DNA from: Phytobacter ursingii
GTDB taxonomy: Bacteria; Pseudomonadota; Gammaproteobacteria; Enterobacterales; Enterobacteriaceae
Reading direction: 5' to 3'
Assembly (NCBI GenBank): GCA_901456055.1
Contig: CABDWT010000002.1
Span: 310,001 to 374,000 of the forward strand
DNA: 64,000 bases
Shown in pieces: positions 7,934-17,104 of this stretch (within the stretch, counting starts at the first letter, position 1; each line of letters begins with the position of its first letter). The translations under genes were made by a program, and so were the position numbers. Below the pieces are notes generated by a model, which was given only the letters and a program-made list of their open reading frames with translations, was not told the origin of the DNA and did no database searches.

Positions 7934-10596
7934 TCGGTGCCTCCTGCGTCCTGATCAAACTCAAGGGAAATACCCTCATCGTCATTCCAGCCCAGAGTCA
8001 AATGTACAGGTCTTCGCTGCGCCGCCTGGTGCATCAGTAACTGCTGACTCAGTACCGGTAAAATTTGTTGGTTAAGCAGGCTATCGATGTTGCGTGCCCC
8101 GCTCTCCGGCAGCAGGCATGCAGCGGAAAGCTGGTCATAGAGGTTTTCACTCACGTCGGTCTCTATACCGTAATGTTCACGCAGACGACGAATAACCTGT
8201 TCCATCTTCATCGTCACAATGACCCGCATCGCGGCAGGGCCGAGCGGACGATAAATGACCGTCTGGAAACGGGCCTGCAACGCGGGCTGAAAATGGTCGC
8301 GCAGGAGAGGATGAAGCAATGCCTGCAGCTCACCTTCCGTGGCATCAGGCGTCTCTTCGAGCAACTGCATCACCGGGTCGCTGCCGAGATTGGCGGTCAT
8401 CAGGATGACCGTATTACGAAAATCGATTTCACGTCCTTCACCGTCGCGCATAAATCCCCGGTCAAAAACCTGATAGAACAGGTTCATTACATCGCGGTGC
8501 GCCTTTTCCACTTCGTCCAGCAGCACCACACTGTAGGGACGTTTTCTGACAGCTTCTGTAAGGACACCGCCTTGCCCATACCCCACATAACCGGGGGGAG
8601 ATCCCTTAAGTTGCGAGACGGTGTGCGGTTCCTGATACTCGGAAAGATTGATAGTAATGAGGGATTTCTCGCCGCCAAAGAGAGTGTCGGCAAGGGCAAG
8701 TGCGGTTTCCGTTTTGCCTGTCCCGCTTGGCCCCGTCAGCAAGAACACGCCCTGCGGACCGTTGTCTGGCGTAAGGCCCGTTTTCGCGGCGCGTAATCGC
8801 CGGGCAATGGCACTCAGCGCGGCGTCCTGGCCCACGACCCGTGTTGCAAGATTATCTTCCAGACTTAACAGCGCCGTCTGCTCATCTTTCAGCAATGACG
8901 AGAGCGGAACCCCCGTCCAGTCGGCAATCACGGTAGCCACGGTTCGGGCATCAACATCCAGCCCCAGCAGCGGGCTGGCATGTTGCACGAGACGCAGTTG
9001 TGACTGTAAAGCGGCTACCTCTTTCTGACGTGAGGGATTACGACGACAGACCAGCAGTTGTTGGGTAAGGTCTTGCTCTTGCTGGTACTGGGTCTCAAGC
9101 GTATCGAGTTCCACGATCAACGCATTCTCTTCACGCTCAATAGCGGCAAGTCGTTCGCCATAAGAATGCTCACCCACTGTGCCATCTTCCTGTAACGCCT
9201 GTTTTTCCATGGCCAGCGCGGTAAGTGAAGCCCGAATGCGGGTTAAGGGCTCTGGTAATGTATCGAGGCTCATGCGCACGCGAGCGGACGCCGTGTCCAG
9301 CAGATCGACGGCTTTATCCGGCAACTGACGTCCGGTGAGATAACGTCGGGAAAGTGTCACCGCGGCACGAACCGCATCGTCCGTGATGTGTACGCCATGG
9401 TGTTGCGCATAGCGCGCTTTCAAACCACGGAGCATGAGACTGGCGGCGTCGTCGTCCGGCTCGTCCACTTTCACCATCTGAAAACGGCGCTCCAGCGCAG
9501 CGTCGCGTTCAAAGTACTGCTTGTATTCACTCCAGGTGGTCGCCGCAATGGTGCGCAGCTCGCCACGGGCCAGCGCCGGTTTCAGCAGGTTCGCCGCATC
9601 TGCGCCGCCCGCCTGATTCCCCGCGCCAATAAGGGTATGTGCCTCATCGATAAACAGCAGAACGGGTTGCGGTGATTGTTGTACCGCATCAATAACGTTT
9701 TTTAGCCGCTGCTCAAATTCACCTTTGACGCCGGCCCCCGCCTGCAACAGGCCCAAGTCCAGAGTACGAATGTGGACCTTTTTCAGGCTTTCCGGCACGT
9801 TGCCTTCTGCAATACGCAGCGCCAGCCCTTCCACCAGTGCGGTTTTGCCAACGCCGGGTTCGCCAACCAGGATGGGATTGTTCTTGCGACGGCGTGAGAG
9901 AATATCCACCATCTGGCGGATCTCCGTGTCGCGACCAAACACCGGGTCGATGCGACCATCACGCGCCTTTTGTGTGACATCTTCCGTAAAGCGTTCCAGA
10001 ACCGTGCGGTGCCGATCGTCGTGCTTAGGACTGTTTTCCCTTTCGATTAACCCCGACTCATTCGAGGCCATATCGGGTAAATCCGCCATCAGCGGTTCGC
10101 AGACCTGACGTTGTCGGCCTGGATTCTCTTCCGACCGGGCATCCAGCAAGGGACGTAAACGTTCCAGTTGTATGCGCCCGAGGCTAAGCAGGATCCACAG
10201 ATCGTTCGCCGCCAGCAGCGCCGGTTTTTCTGTCAGCGCCATCAGCAGGTGCTGGCTGCGGATTTGCGTAGCGTCTACGTCGAGTGAGGCAATTAGCCAG
10301 GCTTGTGTCAGCAGCGTGATGAGTGGTTCAGATAAGCGCGGGCGAGGATGAACAGAGCGCGGGAGGGTCTCCAGGTGCGCCAGCAGCGACTGCCAGGCCC
10401 CGTCTAAATCCCATTCATAGCGCCGGGAAATCACGGTGAGATCCCCTTCCCCTTGCTCCAGAAGTTTCAGCAGTAAGTGCTCAACGGTAATTTCTGCGTG
10501 CGCGCGGGTCTGGCAGAGTGAGGCAGCCGCTTCCAGCGCGTGGGCGCAAAAAGGGTTGAGACGACGCAGCAGCGCGGCGGGGTGGTTTACGGTCAT
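7930..10596 (-). CDS. clpV: T6SS sheath-disassembly ATPase ClpV
   Basis: 888 aa AAA+ unfoldase (TssH) of the ClpB/Hsp100 class that recycles contracted TssBC sheath in the cytoplasm. Two ATPase modules are visible: Walker A GEPGVGKT at 245-252 and GPSGTGKT at 622-629, each followed by a Walker B (LLFIDEAH near 315, VVLLDEVEKAH near 690). The N-domain of about 160 residues is the ClpV type that binds the TssC N-terminal helix. The length is normal for the family. The stop overlaps the vgrG2 start. A strong hairpin terminator sits between hcp and this gene, so clpV may depend on read-through or on a promoter within 10597-10750. Confidence 0.97.
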   Translation of the reverse strand: MTVNHPAALLRRLNPFCAHALEAAASLCQTRAHAEITVEHLLLKLLEQGEGDLTVISRRYEWDLDGAWQSLLAHLETLPRSVHPRPRLSEPLITLLTQAWLIASLDVDATQIRSQHLLMALTEKPALLAANDLWILLSLGRIQLERLRPLLDARSEENPGRQRQVCEPLMADLPDMASNESGLIERENSPKHDDRHRTVLERFTEDVTQKARDGRIDPVFGRDTEIRQMVDILSRRRKNNPILVGEPGVGKTALVEGLALRIAEGNVPESLKKVHIRTLDLGLLQAGAGVKGEFEQRLKNVIDAVQQSPQPVLLFIDEAHTLIGAGNQAGGADAANLLKPALARGELRTIAATTWSEYKQYFERDAALERRFQMVKVDEPDDDAASLMLRGLKARYAQHHGVHITDDAVRAAVTLSRRYLTGRQLPDKAVDLLDTASARVRMSLDTLPEPLTRIRASLTALAMEKQALQEDGTVGEHSYGERLAAIEREENALIVELDTLETQYQQEQDLTQQLLVCRRNPSRQKEVAALQSQLRLVQHASPLLGLDVDARTVATVIADWTGVPLSSLLKDEQTALLSLEDNLATRVVGQDAALSAIARRLRAAKTGLTPDNGPQGVFLLTGPSGTGKTETALALADTLFGGEKSLITINLSEYQEPHTVSQLKGSPPGYVGYGQGGVLTEAVRKRPYSVVLLDEVEKAHRDVMNLFYQVFDRGFMRDGEGREIDFRNTVILMTANLGSDPVMQLLEETPDATEGELQALLHPLLRDHFQPALQARFQTVIYRPLGPAAMRVIVTMKMEQVIRRLREHYGIETDVSENLYDQLSAACLLPESGARNIDSLLNQQILPVLSQQLLMHQAAQRRPVHLTLGWNDDEGISLEFDQDAGGTE

Positions 10597-10750
10597 AGAT
10601 GTCCCTTCTTGACGTAGTCATGTTCAGTTCCTGTCATTGCCGCTCGCCCATGCTACCGCCCGTAGCCATCACCACAGGCCCATCGGGTTTCATCAGCGGA
10701 TTAACAGGGTTTGCTCAGTACCGACTCCATCCGGCATTCAGCAAACGCAA

Positions 10751-10779
10751 TAAAAAAGGCAGACAGTTTCCTGTCTGCC
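10751..10779 (-). terminator. Intrinsic terminator after hcp
   Basis: A nine-base-pair stem (GGCAGACAG with CTGTCTGCC), tetraloop GAAA, then six U in the transcript. It follows the hcp stop by seven bases and lies ahead of clpV, which is still part of the T6SS cluster. Confidence 0.88.
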
Positions 10780-10786
10780 GCAGTTA

Positions 10787-11278
10787 TCAGGCGGAGGGAC
10801 GCTCATTCCATGAATCGGAATGAATGATGTTGCCGTCTTTGTAAGTCCAGGTGATTTTTTCGTAACGCAGTTCAATGCGTTCCAGATGGTTGTGTTTCTC
10901 TTTCGCCGGATCTTTGATGTCATGCATCAGCGGAGCGACTTTCACCAGTTTGACGTTCTCAAGCGTAGTGTTGAAATACTCCACTTCCTGGCCCGCATCA
11001 TTGATGCGATACCATTTGAACTCAGCGGTTTTCAGGGTCTGACCTGTCGTAACGGCCTTGTACAGATAGGGGCTGGACGAATCGATCTCTTTGGTGAAAA
11101 GGAACGGGGTATGAATGCGGGTGCCCGTCAGTTTGCCCGTGTTGTTATCGGTTGGGATATAGAGCGTATGTTCCTGCGCAACGACTTCGATACTGCCTTC
11201 ACGCCCCTGAACGTCTACGGACCCTTTGATATCCGCGCCACCGTCATCTTTCAGCCAGAGATAAACTGGAATAGCCAT
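10787..11278 (-). CDS. hcp: T6SS tube protein Hcp
   Basis: 163 aa Hcp (TssD), the ring-forming protein that stacks into the T6SS inner tube. The N-terminus MAIPVYLWLKDDGG and the later Glu/His-rich stretch ending NHLERIELRYEKITW are typical of the enterobacterial Hcp family. It is of single-domain length, so this is not an evolved Hcp carrying a toxin. It begins only 5 bases after the OmpA-fusion stop. A strong terminator immediately downstream would favour high Hcp output from the tssB-hcp unit. Confidence 0.96.
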   Translation of the reverse strand: MAIPVYLWLKDDGGADIKGSVDVQGREGSIEVVAQEHTLYIPTDNNTGKLTGTRIHTPFLFTKEIDSSSPYLYKAVTTGQTLKTAEFKWYRINDAGQEVEYFNTTLENVKLVKVAPLMHDIKDPAKEKHNHLERIELRYEKITWTYKDGNIIHSDSWNERPSA

Positions 11279-11283
11279 GAGAA

Positions 11284-12984
11284 TTACTCTCCTTGTTGAT
11301 TGAATTGAGACACCGCCAACTCCGGCGGTATTTGCTGTTTCACGTCCTGACAGGCGTCTGAACGCGGAACCAGACTTATTTCGACACGCCGATTGGTTGC
11401 CCGGCCTTCTGGCGTATCATTCGTCGCCGCAGGCTGGCTTTCGCCCAGTCCCTGCACGGCAAAACAGGTGAGCGGGATGTCGCTGGTTTGCAGCATCCAG
11501 TCACGCACCGCTTCGGCACGCCGTAACGACAGCTGCTGGTTGGATTTTTCATCGCCGGTGGAATCGGTGTAACCGGCCACCAGGATCAACCAACCGGGCT
11601 TCGCTTTGATGTTGACCAGCGCCTCTACCAGAACTTTTGTCGAGCCGATTTTTAACCTCGCCTGCCCCACATCAAACAGTGCCATGCTGTCCAGACGCAC
11701 GGTCTGAACGGCGCCGCCGGGTACGCTTTCTGTTTTTGATTCCGGTGGACGGTAGGCCCGTATTGCCTGCAAGACGGGCTGGCGCAGACGTTCGCCAGGG
11801 TAAAGCCCAAGGCCAAGACGCAGTGGCTCACCTTCGCGGTAATAGTCATCCAGCCGCTGCGCATCCTCTTTCAACACCGACAGATAGCGGCTTTTGACCA
11901 CCGTGTCGGCCATCGGCGTGATGGCATATTTGTGCAGATCATCGCTGACCTGCCGCAGCAAACTGCGGTTCGCCATGGCAGACAGGCAAAGCGCAATGAT
12001 CCCAGCGACGGTGGTCATTGCCAGCGCCGTTGCCCATGCTCGCCGCACGGGGCCTGGCCCCGACTGGCGCGGCAATAACGGTAATATCGCGTCCGGAAAA
12101 GACAACGCGTAGCTGGCCGAGATGTGCCACGATACTTCTGGCGTCAGGCATGTTTTGTCGGTAATCCATTGCTGCCACACATTGCCGTTCTTCTCCGGCA
12201 GAGAAGACGCGAAGCCCGCCCCCAACGCCAGCGGTAAACATGCGGACTCCTCTCTGTCGAGCGCTGGCATTACTATCTGGTTCAGCCAGCGCAACAGGTT
12301 CTCCGCCAGAAGCATCTGGCCCAGCCGCTGGCTACATGCTGGCATGCTGGCCTGAGCAATCCACTCAGCCGGTTCACTCTCACCATCGTCTGTCACGACC
12401 TGAACATCACATCCAGCACAGATAAACCACGGTGAAGGTTCTTCCGTTGCTGGTGCAGTCTGGTAACTCCAGAGAATCAACGGCACCTTCGCCCCCACTC
12501 TGCGCCGTAAGCGCATCAGATTTCGGGAAAAACGCTGCAGTTGCCCGGCCAGGACCGCGGCGTCCTGGTGCTGGCCCGGTATCACCACCCGTGCCACGCA
12601 GAGCTGTGCCCCCCATGCCGGGCGCCGGGACAACAGGGATTCCGTCAATGAAACAAGCTGCTCTTCATCAGCGACATGCAGATATAGCCCTGTGGGAACT
12701 TGCCGTAACGAACGGCCAGAAAAGAGCGGTGTCGTGCCATCACTACAGACCAATACCACGGGCTGTTGGTAATTCTCCGCAGGCAGAGAGGCCACCCACG
12801 CATCATCGGCCTGTTTTGGCAGCGTTTTTTGCCGCCAGAAGAGCAAGACGATGGCGACTCCGATGACAACCACTGCAACCAGGCTATATTTGACTGCCGC
12901 CGATGCGGGAGAAAAAATCGCCCACAGTATGAGAAGCAGTAACAACCCCCATAGCAAAACAGCCTGTTTGTGCGTGTTATTCAT
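11284..12984 (-). CDS. T6SS membrane protein: TssM-like N-terminal region fused to OmpA-type peptidoglycan-binding domain
   Basis: 566 aa. Two hydrophobic helices open the protein (about 8-24 and 32-50), a large cytoplasmic-looking part follows, and a third helix lies at about 317-337. After it, the segment around RLGLGLYPGERL resembles the region after the third helix of TssM. An OmpA-like domain fills about 425-540, with GYTDSTGD, NQQLSLRRAEAV and ATNRRVEI motifs. I infer a peptidoglycan anchor for the TssL/TssM membrane complex, since the TssL here lacks such a domain. It sits between tssL (11-base gap) and hcp (5-base gap). Proteins of this kind are usually annotated only as OmpA family protein. 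Confidence 0.88.
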   Translation of the reverse strand: MNNTHKQAVLLWGLLLLLILWAIFSPASAAVKYSLVAVVVIGVAIVLLFWRQKTLPKQADDAWVASLPAENYQQPVVLVCSDGTTPLFSGRSLRQVPTGLYLHVADEEQLVSLTESLLSRRPAWGAQLCVARVVIPGQHQDAAVLAGQLQRFSRNLMRLRRRVGAKVPLILWSYQTAPATEEPSPWFICAGCDVQVVTDDGESEPAEWIAQASMPACSQRLGQMLLAENLLRWLNQIVMPALDREESACLPLALGAGFASSLPEKNGNVWQQWITDKTCLTPEVSWHISASYALSFPDAILPLLPRQSGPGPVRRAWATALAMTTVAGIIALCLSAMANRSLLRQVSDDLHKYAITPMADTVVKSRYLSVLKEDAQRLDDYYREGEPLRLGLGLYPGERLRQPVLQAIRAYRPPESKTESVPGGAVQTVRLDSMALFDVGQARLKIGSTKVLVEALVNIKAKPGWLILVAGYTDSTGDEKSNQQLSLRRAEAVRDWMLQTSDIPLTCFAVQGLGESQPAATNDTPEGRATNRRVEISLVPRSDACQDVKQQIPPELAVSQFNQQGE

Positions 12985-12995
12985 TCGGTGCTCCC

Positions 12996-13661
12996 TTAAC
13001 GCTGCCCGGGCGGCAAGAGTTCACCCACCAGCCTGTCCAGCCAGCTATCAAGCCCCCACCACACCCCAACGAGGACGATGGCCGCCACGCTTAACCAGAA
13101 CAGGGGGGAGTACCACAAGCGTGATTTGCGCACTGGTCGCCCCCCATTGAGCAACGCGGTTTCTGGTGAAACACGAAATGGGGCAACACGCTCGCTGAGC
13201 ATCGCAACCAGTTTTTCGCGATCCGCCGATAACGGATCCTGATAACGGCCACGAAACCCCAGCAGTAAAACCCGGTGAAAACAAGTCAGCACGGCAGGGA
13301 CGGGAGCAGGCTCATGCAGAACCTGGCGGATACGCTCATACAACAATTCTCCCGCCTGGAGGGTATTGAAGAAATGCGCCTGGAGCGGGGTTTCCAGCCA
13401 GACCTTTTGCCCGTCGTCCGGATCCTCCCGGCTCAGCACGGTCTCATCTAACAGCGCACACTGGGCATAGGTAATATGTTCTGTGTCCTGCTGGCTGAAC
13501 CCTGCATCGAGTAATGTCTGGCGAACCTGCTCAACCTGTTGCTGGCAGTGGTGATACAGCGCCAGACCACGTCGGACAGGCGTACCCTGTCGCAGTTCAA
13601 CAACCGTTAGCCAGGTGTCGCGAAGCAGTACATCTATGTTTATTTCCATATCGTTTTTCAT
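12996..13661 (-). CDS. tssL: T6SS inner-membrane protein TssL (DotU/IcmH family)
   Basis: 221 aa. The cytoplasmic domain carries family motifs such as YAQCALLDETVL and ends with a single C-terminal anchor (about 185-205, WYSPLFWLSVAAIVLVG). It helps build the TssJLM membrane complex that docks the baseplate. There is no peptidoglycan-binding extension. Start 13661 is chosen because its ATG overlaps the tssK stop (ATGA) and the protein then begins MKNDMEIN. The longer open frame reaching 13730 lies inside tssK and adds residues unlike the family. Confidence 0.93.
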   Translation of the reverse strand: MKNDMEINIDVLLRDTWLTVVELRQGTPVRRGLALYHHCQQQVEQVRQTLLDAGFSQQDTEHITYAQCALLDETVLSREDPDDGQKVWLETPLQAHFFNTLQAGELLYERIRQVLHEPAPVPAVLTCFHRVLLLGFRGRYQDPLSADREKLVAMLSERVAPFRVSPETALLNGGRPVRKSRLWYSPLFWLSVAAIVLVGVWWGLDSWLDRLVGELLPPGQR

Positions 13662-14998
13662 ACGCGCAGCACCGCAAAAAGCTCGGGGTTTAGATCGCCC
13701 ATGGTGCCGGGCACGTAAATCATGCAGCACCCGGATTCCAGCATGGCTTTAGCCGGAGCACTGTGCATATCCAGCGCGAAATAGTGGTTTTCCAGCCGCA
13801 ACGGGAGTGCTGCGGGCACCTGAGTCAGGGGCACGATAGGGACACCGTTCAGCGCCACGTTGATAAGGTGAGTGACATCATCCGGCGCGCCAATTTTGCA
13901 CACCCGCGGTAACTGATGTAGCACCAGATGCGCGGCGAGCGAAGAGCGTACCGACAGGTAGAAATCCGCCTCTTCCCGCAGACGCGGATCGTGCAGATCG
14001 GCCTTCCAGCGGTTACCGGGTAGCGCGTCCAGTTCCAGAGCTATCACGCGCGACGGAAGACTGGCTTCGAGCAACGTGTTGAGCAGGGTAAACAAGGGAG
14101 GAAACGTCTGCGACGGCGACTCGTGAACATAGGCAGGTATCCCACTTGCCGTGTGATCCAGTGAAAAGGTTAATAGCGATCCGGCCAGACGAGCCAGTTC
14201 ACGCCATACAAGCTCAGGATGAACGGCGGGATAACGCAGGAAGTCAGCCAGGATGGGTTCGATAGAGTTCAGCGCATTTAATAACCAGAACAGAGACACA
14301 TCCGCCACGGCAAAATCCGCCATGCGCTGGTTGCTCTCCCGACGCATGGCCATCAGGCGACGGCTTTTTGCCTGTAGCTGCAATAGCAGGGTTTCCAGAA
14401 ACTGCATTCCGCCCTGGTGTGCGTTAAACGCCAGTAACGGCGGGATATAATTGTCATCCAGCGCCCAGTTGCCCTGGTTATCCCGAATCAGTCGGACGAG
14501 TGGGCAGGTGACATAATCGGCATTGCTGTCATGTGCAAAACGCAGTGACAACGCATAGCGTTCAACGGCCATATCTTCGCTGTCGCTGCCATAGATATCC
14601 TGCACGGTCTGCCATTCCTGGCGATAGCGAAGCGGCCTGTCCGTTAACACATCCTGCCCAATGTTGCCGCCATTGCTATGCTCCAGCGGTAATGCCAGCA
14701 ATACCGTCACTGTATTTATCCCGGCAATGTTGGTTAAATCACAGGCGGGGGGCAGCACATCCGACACGGTGGTATCCACCAGCACACCGTCTGGAAAACG
14801 CACGCGCAAGGACTGCGCTTTGAGTTTCCCCAACGCTAATGCACCTTCATCGAATTCAACGCTGGCAACACCCCAGGGGTGGCGAACACCGATACGTGCA
14901 ATATTGTTATGACTGAACGTTTCCCAGCGGGCCTGCTGTTGAAACTGCTGAGAGGACAGGAATGTCCCCTCAGCCCACAGTGGACGATAAATTTTCAT
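13658..14998 (-). CDS. tssK: T6SS baseplate protein TssK
   Basis: 446 aa, a normal TssK length. The N-terminus MKIYRPLWAEGTFLSSQQFQQQARW is the recognisable family start, and the C-terminal part contains LPLRLENHYFALD and MIYVPG-type motifs. TssK links the TssFG baseplate wedges to the TssLM membrane complex through its N- and C-terminal domains. It follows tssC by 19 bases and its stop overlaps tssL. The ribosome site is weak (GGTG), so translation may be helped by coupling to tssC. Confidence 0.95.
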   Translation of the reverse strand: MKIYRPLWAEGTFLSSQQFQQQARWETFSHNNIARIGVRHPWGVASVEFDEGALALGKLKAQSLRVRFPDGVLVDTTVSDVLPPACDLTNIAGINTVTVLLALPLEHSNGGNIGQDVLTDRPLRYRQEWQTVQDIYGSDSEDMAVERYALSLRFAHDSNADYVTCPLVRLIRDNQGNWALDDNYIPPLLAFNAHQGGMQFLETLLLQLQAKSRRLMAMRRESNQRMADFAVADVSLFWLLNALNSIEPILADFLRYPAVHPELVWRELARLAGSLLTFSLDHTASGIPAYVHESPSQTFPPLFTLLNTLLEASLPSRVIALELDALPGNRWKADLHDPRLREEADFYLSVRSSLAAHLVLHQLPRVCKIGAPDDVTHLINVALNGVPIVPLTQVPAALPLRLENHYFALDMHSAPAKAMLESGCCMIYVPGTMGDLNPELFAVLRV

Positions 14999-15017
14999 AA
15001 ATCACACCACCGGCAGA

Positions 15018-16550
15018 TCAGGCTTTTGCTTTCGGCATCTGGGAAACCAGCGACAGGTTGATGTCCATTCCTTCAATCTGGAAATGCGGCACCGCATAGA
15101 GTCTGATACGGAAGAAACCCGGGTTATCTTCGATATCTTCTACTACCACTTTCCCGTCACGCAGCGGATGGGATGCCTGTAATTCATCGCCCGGATCGGT
15201 CATTTCCGTCACCAGATTGCGGATCCAGGTATTTAATTCCAGTTCCAGCAAACGACGATCTTTGGTGGTCCCGATGTTTTCCCGCTGAATAATCTTGAGG
15301 CAGTGGGCAATGCGCGACAGCAAAAAGACGTAAGGCAGACGGGCATTGATACGGCTATTAGCAGTAGCATCCGCAGTGTCATAAAGCGCAGGTTTTTGGC
15401 TGGAGTTTGCGGAGAAGAAACAGGCGTAGTCGCGATTCTTATAGTAAGAAAGCGGGATAAAGCCCAGGTTAGCAAATTCAAACTCGCGCGTTTCCGGGAT
15501 CATGACTTCGGTGGGGATTTTGACCTGATTACCGGTACCCAGATCATAAAGGTGGATTGGCAAATCGGTCACAGCGCCGCCTGCCTGTGGTCCGCGAATT
15601 TGTACACACCAGCCATTATTGATAAAGCTTTTTGCCATGTTAGTGGCAAAGGCAAACGCAGCGCTGGTCCACAGATATTTATCGTGATCCGGTCCTTTCA
15701 CCGCCTCAACATAGTTAAAACTGCGCACGGGTACCGTGTCTGGCCCATAAGGCAGGCGACCCAGCACATTCGGCATAGTCAGGCCGATATAACGTGCGTC
15801 ATCCGTGTCGCGGAATGCCTTCCATTTAATGTATTCGGCACGATCAAAGTAGTTGCCGATGTCCTTAATCGCGGCGACTTCCTCCATCGAGTTTTTGAGG
15901 AAAAATGCAGGCCCAACGGCGCCGATAAATGGCATGTGCGAAGCCGCAGCGACACGGGAAATATTGCGCAACAGGGCGATATCTTGCGGGCTATTGTCAA
16001 ACTCATAGCTGGAAATAACAGAGGCGATGGGCTCGCCGCCCGGCGTGTCATATTCTTCAATGTAGGTGTGTCGATAAAGCCCGCTCTGAATGATTTCTGG
16101 CGCATCGTCAAAATCTTCGCGCAGGTGCTGTTTACTGACATCCAACAACTCTACTTTGACGTTTTTGCGAAAATCGATACCGCTGACCATCGACCATGTA
16201 CCGCGCCATAAGGACTCCACCTTTTTAAATTCAGGGTGATGCATAACGGCATCGAGTTGTGCGCTAATTTTTCGGTCAAGTTCACTGATATGAAAATCCA
16301 GCAGTGATTTATCCAGCTTTTCTATATTTTTTCCGGACGTGGCGATGCAAGAAAGCAAAACCTGAATGGCAGCAGAGACGCGTTCATCGGTACTGGCTTC
16401 CGCCATGGCTTCATTGCTTTGCCATTCGTCAATCTCTTTTAACGATGTCACTGGCGTTAAGTGAATTTTCTCAAACAATGACTGATAGATATTTTCTTTC
16501 GTGATGGTTTGCGTTGATGCAATCGGTGAGGCCGTTTCCTGTAAAGACAT
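15018..16550 (-). CDS. tssC: T6SS contractile sheath large subunit TssC
   Basis: 510 aa. Family features are clear: NKRISAQLDAVMHH-type core near residue 90 (here DRKISAQLDAVMHHPEF), LPIHLYDLGTGNQ, and the C-terminal GFFRIRLYAVPHFQIEGM. TssC forms the sheath with TssB; its N-terminal helix is the ClpV recognition site. Start 16550 is preferred because AGGGA lies 6 bases upstream. The ATG six bases earlier abuts that ribosome site and would add only two residues. It lies 62 bases after tssB and 19 bases before tssK. Confidence 0.97.
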   Translation of the reverse strand: MSLQETASPIASTQTITKENIYQSLFEKIHLTPVTSLKEIDEWQSNEAMAEASTDERVSAAIQVLLSCIATSGKNIEKLDKSLLDFHISELDRKISAQLDAVMHHPEFKKVESLWRGTWSMVSGIDFRKNVKVELLDVSKQHLREDFDDAPEIIQSGLYRHTYIEEYDTPGGEPIASVISSYEFDNSPQDIALLRNISRVAAASHMPFIGAVGPAFFLKNSMEEVAAIKDIGNYFDRAEYIKWKAFRDTDDARYIGLTMPNVLGRLPYGPDTVPVRSFNYVEAVKGPDHDKYLWTSAAFAFATNMAKSFINNGWCVQIRGPQAGGAVTDLPIHLYDLGTGNQVKIPTEVMIPETREFEFANLGFIPLSYYKNRDYACFFSANSSQKPALYDTADATANSRINARLPYVFLLSRIAHCLKIIQRENIGTTKDRRLLELELNTWIRNLVTEMTDPGDELQASHPLRDGKVVVEDIEDNPGFFRIRLYAVPHFQIEGMDINLSLVSQMPKAKA

Positions 16551-16612
16551 TATCATTCCCTTTTTTAAAGTCCTTCTCCATTGATCCTTTCTGATACGGC
16601 TGTAAAGGCGTA

Positions 16613-17104
16613 TTACTCAGGTACCAGCGCCGTCAACTCTGCCCGCAGTTCATTGCTCAGCTCGGCATCTTTCAGGATCTTCTCCAGCTCGCGGCGGAAC
16701 TCCGTGTTATCCAAAAGGTTAGATTTGAGGTCGCGTAATAAATTGCGCATGGCAATTAATGCGCGAAGTTGCGGGATATTGCGGGCAACCTGCTCAGGCT
16801 CGAAATCTTTAATGTCGCGAAAACGAAGGCTGACCCGCTCCTCGCTGCCATCTGCGGCTATCGTATTCTCAACGGTAAAATTCACTTCTGGCGCCAGTTC
16901 AGCCATGACGCCATCGAAGTTGTTTTTATCAACGTTAATTCGGCTTCTTTCCGAGAGCGGACGCTGTTCTTTACCATTACTGTAATCACCTACCGCAAGT
17001 AATTTGAGTGGAAGCTCAACTTTCTTTTTTGTATTTCCAGTATGAAGATCAAGCGTAATATTGACGCGTGCGGGTGGAACTTCATTTTGAAAACTGTCTG
17101 CCAT
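16613..17104 (-). CDS. tssB: T6SS contractile sheath small subunit TssB
   Basis: 163 aa, a usual TssB length. The N-terminus MADSFQNEVPPARVNITLDL and the GVMAELAPEV segment identify the VipA/TssB family. It pairs with TssC to form the sheath that drives Hcp and VgrG outward. It is the first gene of the visible T6SS transcription unit, preceded by GGGAGAGAG and by about 600 bases of AT-rich non-coding DNA. That upstream region holds a possible Fur-type operator. Confidence 0.97.
   Translation of the reverse strand: MADSFQNEVPPARVNITLDLHTGNTKKKVELPLKLLAVGDYSNGKEQRPLSERSRINVDKNNFDGVMAELAPEVNFTVENTIAADGSEERVSLRFRDIKDFEPEQVARNIPQLRALIAMRNLLRDLKSNLLDNTEFRRELEKILKDAELSNELRAELTALVPE

Noticed and set aside
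10597-10750. A 19-codon open frame on the minus strand between hcp and clpV (starts MKPDGPVVMA)
   Set aside because: It is too short to support, has no clear ribosome site and resembles no known peptide; noted only in case a leader peptide is found.
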